DNA of 64,000 nt. Origin: Multifurca ochricompacta (taxonomy: Eukaryota > Basidiomycota > Agaricomycetes > Russulales > Russulaceae). A model generated the notes under the pieces. The model saw only the letters and a program-made list of their open reading frames with translations. It did not search any database and was not told where the DNA came from. The translations under genes were made by a program, and so were the position numbers. Positions 34,271 through 44,579 of the stretch are shown piece after piece (the stretch's first letter is position 1; the number at the start of each line of letters is the position of its first letter). The stretch lies in the NCBI GenBank assembly GCA_022496185.1, contig WTXG01000001.1:744001-808000 (forward strand), written 5' to 3'.

Positions 34271-36055
34271 TTAGTCAACGCCTTCCAATTGAACTTCTAC
34301 AGCAAGAGAAACATGATCGCTACCAGAGATTCCTTTGCGAGGGAGGCCAGGGTGGAGGCTTTCCGTTGTATGAGGTTGAAGTAAGCATGTGATCAACGTT
34401 TTACGGTCGAGGGGATCGATCACCCAGATATAATCTACAAAATCACTCAACCAGAGCGAAACTGAATAAGACAAGATACTCACCTAAAACCGTCTTCCAG
34501 TAGTGCGTGTAGCTTGTCCATTCAGGCTCATACGCACCTCGTTGATGAGAGGGTAACCCAATCCGTTCGCCACAGCGAGGGATTGAGCCAGAGATCCTTT
34601 CCAGAAGCCTCTGACCTTCGTCATACAAACTGCGCGGACGCGGAGTAACGGCGAAGAGCTCGACCAATTCAGACGAGCTGAGCAAACCGTCAGCAAGTGA
34701 CGCCTCGCGAGCATTTGTGATCACTTTGTCTGGATCGGTCTCTACGCCACCGTTTTCGTCTTCATTGGTCGGGGCGGGGTTGGTTAGCGGCACGGACTGG
34801 TCGACGGAGACGTGTACGACGCGAGAGTGGGAAAGAAGCTGCTCTTGAACCGGTGTCAACGTATCCCCAGTCAGGAGGGCATAGCCAGGTTCTCCAGGGT
34901 GGAAGTTGAAATCTGTGCGAAGCAAACGTTTGTCAGAACGGGCTGAGGGTGCAGGTGGCAACATGACTTGCCCCCTGCGAGAAAGCAGGGCCAGGCTAAC
35001 AGGCCAGATTTTTCGCGATACTCGACGACTTCACGAAGGAGTATGCCTGCCTGCCTGGAATGGGCAGCCTCAACCGACGACTCGGAGTGTCTATCACACC
35101 TAACAATAACACTACCTCGTTCGTTCATACGCATACCTGATAAAAGAAAAAAAAATAGAGGAACCAGGTTAGCCTGTCCACAATCGTCCTATCAAGTTTG
35201 ACTGACGATGGGTGCCAGAACAGGTGGGTTGTGGCGACTACATAGCCTTCACCAGGGTGCCCAACCTTCTCCAAGGCAACAACATTGGCTACGTTCTTTG
35301 TCCTGAAACTCAAACCTTTACGCGATGATTCAGTGCCGGTTGTGCGGACATCTATGTCGTCGTAGTGAAGAACAAATGCTTGCGAACTTGGAAAGAGCCT
35401 TTGCGGAAGCCGACAAGGCATCCATGCTTTTTCATGAGCCCTGCTGCATAAATATGGCCATAATTCGCCTTCTCCAAGACAGGTATCAGCTTCTCCAAGC
35501 GATCGACTTCCTGAAGCACCAAGACGAATTGAGCACATTCTGCAGCGTACGTTTCACATGATTGTTCTCACTTGAAGACACAGAATGTCTGCGTCCGCGG
35601 ATAAAATTTCCCTGAAAAGCATGTGCTCTCGCTGGGTAGACTTCAGGCAATCACTGTTGGGGAAGAGCTCGCGGCCTGGGGTCTCATTCGCACCCAAATG
35701 TAAGCGTGCACTATCTCTCTCTACTCACGAACGAGGCATTGAGCTAAAAGCTGGAAACGCCGGCATCAGCGCGCGGAAGTCCGTGTGTCTGCGTAGTTCT
35801 GAATACGGCTGGAAAGAAAATATTACGAACGTTCCATGTCATAATCCTCACAGGCTGCGATGCATTTGGGTTTCTGATCCGAATTGTGGACCAGGACCGT
35901 GATACAATCTGACCTTTGTCGAGGTTCACAAGGGAAGTTGAAGGGGCTTCCGGTGATGCCATGGCAGGATTAGTGGCGGCTTTCTGTTTCTTTGACCGAC
36001 GAGCTTCACGCAGTGCAAGCTGCTCAGGGGTAAGATTGAATGTCCCTGAGGACAT
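34271..36055 (-). CDS. NGL2: Ngl2/CCR4-like exonuclease (EEP family)
   Basis: Endonuclease/exonuclease/phosphatase-fold RNase; yeast Ngl2 trims 5.8S rRNA. Start at 36055 (MSSGTFNLTPEQLALREARR). Exons give PVRIMTWN, LLAQCLVRRELFPNSDCLKS, LSADADILCLQEVDRLEKL (catalytic Glu), GCLVGFRKGSF, YDDIDVRTTGTESSRKG, NVANVVALEKVGHPGEGYVV with ATTHLFWHP, a long insert after NFNFHPGEPGYALLTGD, and the closing DYIWVIDP and ISGSDHVSLAVEV (S.H final His). At 35392-35394 one T on the coding strand (TTT) seems missing; with it GSF continues into PSSQAFVLHYDDID. As given, the frame stops about 20 residues later. Confidence 0.85.
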
Positions 36056-36348
36056 TAACCTAGAATGAGTAAGTAGCAAGTAGTGGTAGTGAGTATGAAG
36101 ATTAAGATTAAGGTAAAGTAAGGAATGGGCGTTTATATGCGCTGCACTGGCTGAAGCGCTGTCGCTCACTCGCCCCCCTAAGCGCACCTAACATGGTTCG
36201 CGGTGTGCACTGCTTTGGTGCGACTTGGCCTACATTCCGCATGAACCGCCTTTTGTCTTGCTTCTTCAGGAGACAACCGACGACGCCAACTTTAGCTTCC
36301 CACTTTTCTACAAACAGACGTCGTCTTGCGTTGGCGTTGCAACATAAT

Positions 36349-39300
36349 ATGTCCCCATCTCTCCATTCTTCTCTTTCGTCCATTCATCCTAGGTCTTTCG
36401 GGAATTTTGATCTTGTAAAGCGCATCAAGCTCAATTTTACGGACATTACAGTTTCCAGTTGGCGTAGCAGGGTCACTGGCCTCAGTGTGATTCACTTGGA
36501 TTATGAAGGTTAGCAATCCGTAACCGCTCCCATGACCGCATCGTGTTCACTCCACGAACAGCACCCATCGTGAACGGTTATTTCGTAGTGGCTACTGAAA
36601 GTACGCGAGCTTCCCTTCCACAAATGTCTGCTTAGCTTATCTTTAAATGGGCAGTTTTTAATGACACTGGTTGTCCGCACACGCTGGAACAGTGAGTACA
36701 CGTCTGGCACGCGTAACTTTGCAACTGATTTAGGCACTCCCAAAGTTTGGTCTTTATGGGTTCCGAAAAATATCCTTACAAGGCATAATAGACCACTTCG
36801 CGAATCGTGGATTTTCCAACGGCACCAATGCTTGGACTGACACGGACCACACCGCGTATACAGTCTCCACCGCTGGAGAAGACGGGTTCTTGCAAATCCT
36901 CCCCATTTATGTTGACCACATCCTGTACCCCACTATCACGAAAGCTGGGTTCATTACTGAGGTGTGCCGAACCTTCCTGCACTTATTCTGGTCTGACTGG
37001 CTTGTGGTTATTAGGTGCATCACATTGACCCACAAGGTGAGGATTCGGGCGTAGTCTACTCCGAGATGCAAGGTCGGGAGAACACTTCTGGGGATCTCAT
37101 GTCATTACAGTACGTCACTGGCGCATGCAGACCGCCTTTCCGGACGTCGTATTTCAACTTTCCGTACTAACATTTCATACCCTTTAGGGCACAACGTCTG
37201 CTCAACCCCCTTGGGAGCGCTTACCGAAGTGAGACTGGTGGTCTGATGGAAGCCCTTCGAAAACTGACCGTCGAGCAAAGTGAAGGGCTACCTACTTATC
37301 TGATGCCTGGACTGACGACTCTTAGTCCGTGAATACCATGGAACTTACTATGTCCCTCATAACCTTTCTCTTGTTGTTGCCGGAAAGCTCTCCAGTGGGA
37401 CAGAAGCCTTGTTGTCTGTCGTGCAGAATAAGGTCGAGCCCAGCATCATTGCGCATGGCCAAGACAAGGGTCCTAGGCCCACGGGTTGGAGCCGCCCCTT
37501 CATGGAAACCCCTAGCGCTCTGCGGGAACCAATCAAAGAATTTATTGAGTGCACAGTAGAATTCCCGGAAAAGGACGAGAGCACGGGAGAGCTGATGATC
37601 AATTTTATGGGCCCTCACATGGACAATCTCCTCGAATCTAAAGTGAGCATCTGCTCGCCCGTAATGCCAAGTTTTCACTAACCATAATGCAGGCTCTTGA
37701 CATTCTTGGCACATACCTCACGTCCTCTCCCACTGCGCCGCTTAATAAAGAATTTATAGAGATTGAATCTCCTCTTTGGCACGTCCAAATCCTTCCTCTC
37801 TTATAGTAATACTCATCAAGTCGCAGCACTTATATCTATTTTGGGGAAGAATCCAGAGTAACACTCTTTGATTTGATGATCTACGTTGGTTCCGTGCCAA
37901 CAGAGCATCTGGACACATTTGATGCCAAGCTTCACGAGAGCTTCCGCCGTATCGTCAAGGAAGGCGTGGATATGACTCGAATGTCAATGGTAATTAGCAG
38001 GGATGAGCGTCAGGTACTCCTCCATTCGCACATGTTTCTTGCGACGTATTCAGACATCGACTTTCAACAAGTTCCGCAGTAAAGTGGAATCAGATGGCGG
38101 CGATACGTACTCATCAACCATGATTCGAAACTTTTTATATGGACGCTCGGATGGCTCTCAAATCGAAGAAGCTTTAGATGTGATCAAACATTATGACAAG
38201 TTGCGAACGTGGTCTAGTAAGCAATGGACCAACCTCATTCGAAAGTACGTGATTTTATGCAGCATTCATTCACCTTCTATAACTCCCTCAGATATTTTGT
38301 CGATCCTAAGCGAGTTGTCGTTCGCGGAAAGCCGTCTGCAGCGGTTGCAGAGCGTCTCGAGAAGGAAGAAAAGGCTCGCATCGCAAAACAGAAGGAGGAT
38401 TTGGGTCATGAAGGTCTGGCCATGAAAGCCCGGGAACTCCAAGAAGCCAAGGCTGAACATGAAAGACCGATACCTACCGAGATACTGAAGTCTTTCCCAG
38501 TGCCCGATGTAAAAAGCATCTCTTGGATTCCCGTACAGAGTGTCCAGCAACCTGGAACCGGACGCAAAATAGCGTGGTAAGAGTGGAAAACGATATTAGT
38601 CGTCATGTGAACGCAGACGGCCCACCGTTGCCATTTTTCATCCAATACGACCACGTAAAGGTATGCGTGCTTACCATTTCCATATAAAGCTATAAGCTAA
38701 AATATGCAGTCCGATTTTGTTAGCGTCCATGCTTATCTGTCCCTCGCAAAACTGCCCAGTCACTTGCGCCCGTAGGCACTTTGCGTTATTGTGTGGCTAT
38801 TCATATTCACAGTCATCATAGGTACATCCAACCGTATCTCAGTTCCTTCTTTTCTTTGCCCGTGAAGCGCCAGTCAGGCGAGCGTCTCTCCCATGAGGAA
38901 GTTGTTGATCAATTGGATGACCAAACGGTCTCTTACGAGGTCGACCTTGGGACCTCGGGGATGTTCGCCGAGACGATGCGGATTACCATACGGGTTGAAG
39001 TGGCTAAATATGAGTCTGCAGTGGCTTGGTTGCGAGATTTACTTTATGGTAGTGAATTCACGAAAGATAGGTTTGTCATGTCTACCCCACGGCACTATAA
39101 GTCTCTGATAACTTTGAAAAGGCTCCAGATTACTGTGGCTCAGATCCAGCAAGCGCTGCCTGGACTCAAACGTGACGGAAATACTGTCCTGTCCGCTGTC
39201 TCGTCGGAGCTATTATATGCAGAAAACTCCACGAATCGGGCTAGCGGGGTCCTCATACAGTCTGAATTCGTTCGAGCTCTCGCAGAAAATATTCAGGAAG

Positions 39301-40578
39301 CCCCCGAAGAAGTTATCCAGAGGTTTGAGAGTATCCGCAGGAACAGTGAGGGATTCCGCGCAACTCGAGCCAATCATCTAACTTACCAACACCGTCAGTT
39401 ACTGACCCTACTGGTGTAAGGTTCTCTGTAACAGGGAACGTACTGTCCGTTCCCAATCCGCGAAGCGTCTGGAGTAAGTACTTTGGGGCCGCCCTTCCTG
39501 TAAGCTGTTTAATTTATAATCAAAACAAAATCATCACTGACCTAATCTCGGTGCTGAAGGAGGCGCCACTGTCACCGGTTCCCGTCGCGTCCGATACTCT
39601 GAGTAATGTTGGCAGAAACCCGGTGAAACAGGTAATTGTGTTGTTGATATGTCAAGTACGGGCTGATTCCTCTCTTTAGGCCATCGTAGTCACACTTCCC
39701 ATCATTGAAAGCTCATTCGTAAATCACGTCGGGAAAGGGATTCAGGGGTTCACCCATCCAGACTACCCTGCTCTCCGCGTGGCGGCAGAGGTTCTAAGCG
39801 CAACGGAGAGTTTCCTCTGGGTGAGTGAGTGCCCATCGTCAATGTTTTAGGTAATTCAACCAGTTTGCCAGCGGTACATCCGGGGCTCTGGGTTGGCGTA
39901 TGGCGCTTATGTTGCGGTTGACTTCGAAGCTGGTACAATCATGTTCACGCTTTATCGGGTGCGTTCCAGCATCATTTGATTGGATTTTCTGTTCGATGAT
40001 ACAACATTTTAAGAGCTCAAACAGCCTTGAGGCTTTCAAGCAAGGGGCGGCAGTCGTCCGTGGACTTGTCGATGGCTCGGTGCGTTCTTACATCGTCTGG
40101 ACTAGAGCCCCATTCGGAGTTCCTTCTCGTAGATTGCACTCGACGAAACAGCCCTGGATGCCGCTAAGAGCAGCATCGTCTACGGCGTAACGAAAGGGGT
40201 TTCAACCCCCGGACGCGCGGTTCGTGAACCCATGTTATTGGTTTCTACTTACTGACACACACTTTCTCACAGGCCGTGACATCTTTCACGAACCAAGCAC
40301 TCAAAGGCGTGCCACAGAACCAGAACATTGATCTCCTTGAGAAGTTCCAAGGGGTGACCAAGGATGATGTACTGCAAGTACTGCGGCAGTACTTTCTCCC
40401 GCTATTTGACGCTTCAACCTCGGTCGTCGTGTCGGTAACTGCGCCGGGAAAGGCGGACGAAGTCAGCAAAGGGTTAGAAGATGCGGGGTTTATCGTCGAA
40501 AGGCGGACATTAGAAGTCGAAACCGAGGAAACCGAGGACGGCAGTGAGAGTGACACCGAAGACAGCAGAAGCGAGTGA
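36349..40578 (+). CDS. M16 zinc metallopeptidase (YOL098C-like)
   Basis: Inverzincin of the large cytosolic YOL098C/SPAC3H1.02c branch. Motif HTLEH (zinc ligands and catalytic Glu) in CPHTLEHLVFMGSEKYPYKG. Around it lie NGYFVVATEIFNDTG, NAWTDTDHTAYTVSTAGEDG and SGVVYSEMQGRENTSGDLM; later TGGLMEALRKLTVEQIREYH, YYVPHNLSLVVAGKLS, KYFVDPKRVVVRGKPS, DGPPLPFFIQYDHVK, RYIRGSGLAYGAYVAVDFEA and an acidic tail EVETEETEDGSESD. More than 15 exons; one GC-AG intron (donor 37779-37780). Two frame breaks, each repaired by one base: GG 36782-36783 (YK-GIIDH) and GG near 38576-38577 (KIAW-VRVENDISRHV). The start at 36349 is the conservative choice; the frame is open to an ATG at 36193. Confidence 0.88.
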
Positions 40579-40677
40579 TCAACAACAATCTATATTCCCA
40601 CTCTTAACCATGCAACTGTATTCTAATACGCATATAATGCATCCATCTGGGCTAGTAGGTGCAAAGTTCGGTGTCCC

Positions 40678-42173
40678 TCAAGTAGTTTCTGCTTCCGGTT
40701 CTGTGGGATGCATGCTTATAATTTCGATTCTCTTTTGATCCGCTTGTCCTGGCTTCAGCTCGACATTCTCGAAAAAATCATTGCTAACAAGAAAGTGGAT
40801 GGCCTGAGATAGATTGGACACGGTCATGCGGATTTCGGGAAGTAAAAGCTAGATAAGCAATGTGAACTTGTAAAAAGGAACTCAATGGGTGTGCGACCAG
40901 ATGTGTTCACTCACGTTACGAAGCAGAGATGGCCGCGCCGCAAAGGGATTTTGTGGTAGCTTTTTCGGCTGAGGTGGTTGAGCTTGGCGAGGATGACTTA
41001 CGAGGCGTGCTCTTGCAACAGCCGTGGAAGGAGCTGCTGCTGCTGTGATAATACGACTACCACTAGAAGGTGGTTCTGTGCTCGCGGGCGGTAAATGGCA
41101 GTCTAGCACCTGTGGCTCAGCATCTGATGAAGATTCATACGCCTCGATCCCAGGCGGTCGCTTGGCGGATAGCATCTCCGGGGCGTCGCTGTCCAAGCCC
41201 GGGTCCGAGTCCGAGGCGTTGTTTGCTGTGGGCGACAAACTTGACTGAGGGTCCACCGTCACGGTCGGTAATAGCGACGAATGGACCTCAGCGGGGGTAG
41301 TGCCGCGTAGGCCACCAACGTGCCTGGGACCCCGATGACCCGCGCCACTTCCTCGACCGCGACCACTAAAGCCACTACCACCTCTTGCCCATCTTGTCCT
41401 TGTTGCCTCTGTATTGAATGCAAGCCTCGGGCGTTTGTTCCTGGAAAACGTGTGGTAATCAGGTTGCAACCCGCCGTTTGCCATAGCCTCCTCGAGTTTG
41501 CGTCTCTTCTCCACGACGCGTGCAGCTGTCGGCCAGCGGCGTTTACGCTCCGCGATCCATGCTTCGACGTCTTCAGGTGTCTCGAGTCGTATGTTTGTGC
41601 CCAAGATAGGAATGGGCTTCCTGTTAGCAGCAGACGAAAAAAAGAAAAAGGTTTGTCAGTGTTCTTGAAAAAGTAATCAATTGAATGAGGAAAGACGTAC
41701 CCCTTCAGACTCGGGTCAGCATCCCAGTCCCCCTGGCGCTTTTGAATATTCCAACCCGGGGGATAGATGAGATGACGGTCCATCATGTGAGTCTCCACGG
41801 AATTTGCAGAGCCAGTGAATGTGCAAGCTGGATATGTGCACTTGATATTGCCAGGGACGTGCCAATGCATGGAGGGGGGTCCACGAGAGGGATTTTTATT
41901 GCCACTACTAGATCCCGAAGGCACGTTGTTTAATCGGGGTGCAGGAAAACCGCGCGAAGAAGTGAACGGACGAGGAGAAGGTGCAAGTGGGTTGTAGGTG
42001 GAAGAGTAAGTGTAGCCTTGCGGGTTAATGTTTTGACCTGATGTAAAACGAGTGTATGCACCAGCATGATAACTATTTGATGTGAGATGATTAGAATAAG
42101 GAGATGTGAGTGTACGGGTTAAAGTGTGGACAACTCGAAGACGTTCGTTTGCGATTGCGTTTGAATCATTCAT
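40678..42173 (-). CDS. NUFIP1-family snoRNP assembly protein
   Basis: Homologue of NUFIP1/Rsa1, which links the R2TP chaperone to 15.5K/Snu13 in box C/D snoRNP assembly. Start MNDSNAIANERLRVVHTLTR; a Tyr/Pro/Ser-rich head; a C2H2 finger CTYPACTFTGSANSVETHMM with DRH; then, after an intron, the NUFIP1 core KPIPILGTNIRLETPEDVEA followed by WIAERKRRWPTAARV. Next come an RG-rich stretch (GGSGFSGRGRGSGAGHRG), a Ser/Asp/Pro linker and a C-terminal helical exon LLLPEIRMTVSNLSQAIHFL to a stop at 40678-40680. Convergent with the M16 gene, 99 bp apart. Confidence 0.87.
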
Positions 42174-42763
42174 AATTCAAGTTCGGCAGTTCCGGCCCGG
42201 AATTTGTCGAAGTAAAGTGTGAAAATAAAAATAAAAATAAAGAACAAATTCTTAATACGGTTAAAACATCACACGGTACTGGACTAGCAACTAGCACAAT
42301 TGCACAAGCAGTACGGTAGTAAACGGCTCAACGAAGAGGCTAACAGTAGATACGTACAGGGAATGACTGGAGAATGCACATACACCACAATTGGAGTGAA
42401 CAAACTAAGAAACAAAGGAGACACGCACGAGGCAGCCCAGCCACGATGGAGTTAGGTAAGTGCCAACAGTGGGTGAATGGGCGAAGAAACAAAAGGCAAT
42501 AACGAGGGGGGAAGGGGGGGGGGGAGCGGGTAATCGACTTTTAGGTTTTGTAGGGGACAAGAAGCGCGAAAATATAAAGACGGTTATGCGAAAGGTCCGT
42601 TGTGACCAGCGCAGTAACGAGGCGGTGAAAAAAAAATGAGATGATCGATACATGTATATGGACACTAGTGGGCCAACGCCCGTGAATATAATCCCATCAA
42701 TAGTCGTTGCGAATGCCTGGAAAGCGAAACGTCGATGTGAAGGGTTCGATTGTGGCGAAAGAC
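42174..42763. other. Intergenic region
   Basis: Between the NUFIP1 gene start and the KH gene end, both minus. It contains a G-run near 42510-42526; otherwise nothing recognised. Confidence 0.5.
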
Positions 42764-43888
42764 TTAGTCCTGCGACTCCTCCTCCTGACTCTGATGCTCC
42801 TTCCCAACTCGCCTCTCCTTCTCACTTTCAAGTTGATTGTATAGCAGGAAGAGAGCCTTCTCATTTGCCTCTGCAGTACCGACGATGGTGAACATGCGCT
42901 CGCCTGTTTCATCGTGTGGTGCTTTGGCAATGGAGATCTTAGAGCCGGAGAGGCGCCTGATCTCCGTGATTTTGGTACCACCACGGCCAATGATACAGCC
43001 AACCATATCAGACGGTATGGATATATTTTGGGTGCGAAGGTTGGTTGGGTTTCCTGCCGTTGGCGAGGGAGGACTAGGGGCACGTGTGTTGGAGTCGCCA
43101 TTAGTGCGCCTGCCGTTGTAGCTGGGCTGATAACCGTGAGAACGCCGGCCGCCGGAGCGCTCATCCACCACGCCTGGATTGTAGAGAACAGTACCAAGAC
43201 CCCTCTCCCAGTCCTCTAATAGGCACCTGCCTATTTCTTCGATAGCCCGGCCGATAGCCTCTGGCGAGCCCTGAACGTCGACGACACGCTCAGTCGACTG
43301 GGGAAGGATCTCCTTGGAAGCGACCATACGCGCGCCAGAACCATCTTGGATAGCCTTTATTTTGAGACCGCTGCGGCCGATGATGGTACCCATGAGGTTG
43401 TGTGAGATTAAAAGACGCATAGAAGTGTGAGCGGCGGAGGAGGTGGGGACAGTAGGAGAAGAGGGGTTTGCATCGACGAGCTGTGCAATGATGAGGGCAT
43501 ATGCCTTTTGAGGAGGAATCAGGAGACATGTAAAACGTTGATATATAAAAAAAAGATGAGAACGCGCCTTGGCAACGCTTTCAACCGAGCCACTGATACT
43601 TAAGACACGCTCATGGACACCGGGTACCACCTTGCTAACGCCTGCTTTGACTCCAGTTTGTTCGCGGAGGTCGGCAACATTTTTACCACCTTTTCCTATG
43701 ATGACGCCAGCGTCCTTCGTGCTCACGAGGGCACGGAGGGTAAGGACGTCACGCCCAGATGGGGATGGAGATCTAGAGCCATGAGGAGAGGCTGGAAGAA
43801 AAGTTAATGTTGGAAAGAGAGATAAATGCGGGAGGTAAAAAGGAGACATACGTGAACCACGGGCATGATTGGGAGAGTCAGAAGGCAT
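42764..43888 (-). CDS. Triple-KH poly(rC)-binding-type RNA-binding protein
   Basis: Three KH domains, as in PCBP/hnRNP K and yeast Hek2/Pbp2, which bind single-stranded C-rich RNA and control mRNA stability or localisation. Start MPSDSPNHARGS, intron, Ser/Pro stretch, then KH1 LVSTKDAGVIIGKGGKNVAD (GKGG loop), KH2 LISHNLMGTIIGRSGLKIKA (GRSG), a Gly/Arg/Ser linker, and KH3 PSDMVGCIIGRGGTKITEIR (GRGG). The tail is charged (ESEKERRVGKEHQSQEEE). An intron of ~60 nt interrupts KH1 after VAKA. About 330 residues, no frame break. Confidence 0.9.
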   Translation of the reverse strand: MPSDSPNHARGSRMSPFYLPHLSLFPTLTFLPASPHGSRSPSPSGRDVLTLRALVSTKDAGVIIGKGGKNVADLREQTGVKAGVSKVVPGVHERVLSISGSVESVAKARSHLFFIYQRFTCLLIPPQKAYALIIAQLVDANPSSPTVPTSSAAHTSMRLLISHNLMGTIIGRSGLKIKAIQDGSGARMVASKEILPQSTERVVDVQGSPEAIGRAIEEIGRCLLEDWERGLGTVLYNPGVVDERSGGRRSHGYQPSYNGRRTNGDSNTRAPSPPSPTAGNPTNLRTQNISIPSDMVGCIIGRGGTKITEIRRLSGSKISIAKAPHDETGERMFTIVGTAEANEKALFLLYNQLESEKERRVGKEHQSQEEESQD

Positions 43889-44579
43889 GGAAAAGAAAGG
43901 GGGCGGAAGAAGGAAATGAGGAAAGGGGGAACGAAGAAAAAAGGGACAGGAGGGGAAAGTAAGTGAGAATGTGTTGGAGGTGTTGGAGGAGGTTGGAAGA
44001 GGGGTGAACGCGGACGAAAAGGTAAGGTGAGGTGAGGATAAGTGTAAGTGTGAGTGTGAGTGTGAGTTGAGTGAGTAATTGCAAGCCGTGAGCCGTGAGC
44101 CGTGAGCCGTGAGGCAGAATTTAAATTTAAATTAATTATTTAACGGGTAACATCGGCTTTATCCGACATTAAATTTGACTCGACTCGACTGTGCTTACAA
44201 CTCGATGCTCGATGATACTCTCTATTCTATTGGATTAGAACTGGAATCTTACTGGAACTAGAACCTAGAACTAGAAATCTATCTGCTTGGCGGGAAATGG
44301 TATAAGTAAGGTACCTAAAAGTAGGTAAATGGCGGGTTCCATTACATATATGCGTGGGTGGTGAGAACGCTTGGTACGACAGACACGTCATGACCCACCA
44401 CCCTCCAGGTCACAAGTCATATTTTATCTCACAACTCAACTCTACAACTCTACAATTTCCTAGACCCCTCTCCTCTCTTCTCTTCTCGTGACCTTTGACC
44501 TTGTTACTATTCTGCCCACACTCATCCCTTAAGTCTCTCGAATCTCAAATTTTCGAGAGCGTCCATTCTTTTCTTCCAC
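43889..44579. promoter_or_regulatory. Divergent promoter region KH gene / PL8 lyase
   Basis: Between two diverging genes. It has AG-rich sequence near the KH start, a GTGAGT run at about 44044-44074, four perfect heptamer copies (separate entry), an A/T tract near 44120-44140 and CTAGAA repeats around 44245-44275. Confidence 0.5.
44085..44112. repeat. GCCGTGA heptamer, four perfect copies
   Basis: Tandem GCCGTGA x4 in the divergent promoter region. Confidence 0.9.

Noticed and set aside
39816..39846. A 30-nt intron in the M16 gene
   Set aside because: The next acceptor, giving 51 nt, joins W to RYIRGSGLAYG as in the family, so the short version is not needed.
42735..42770. tRNA-like GGTTCGATT box
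   Set aside because: No matching A box or cloverleaf around it; it lies at the end of the KH gene.
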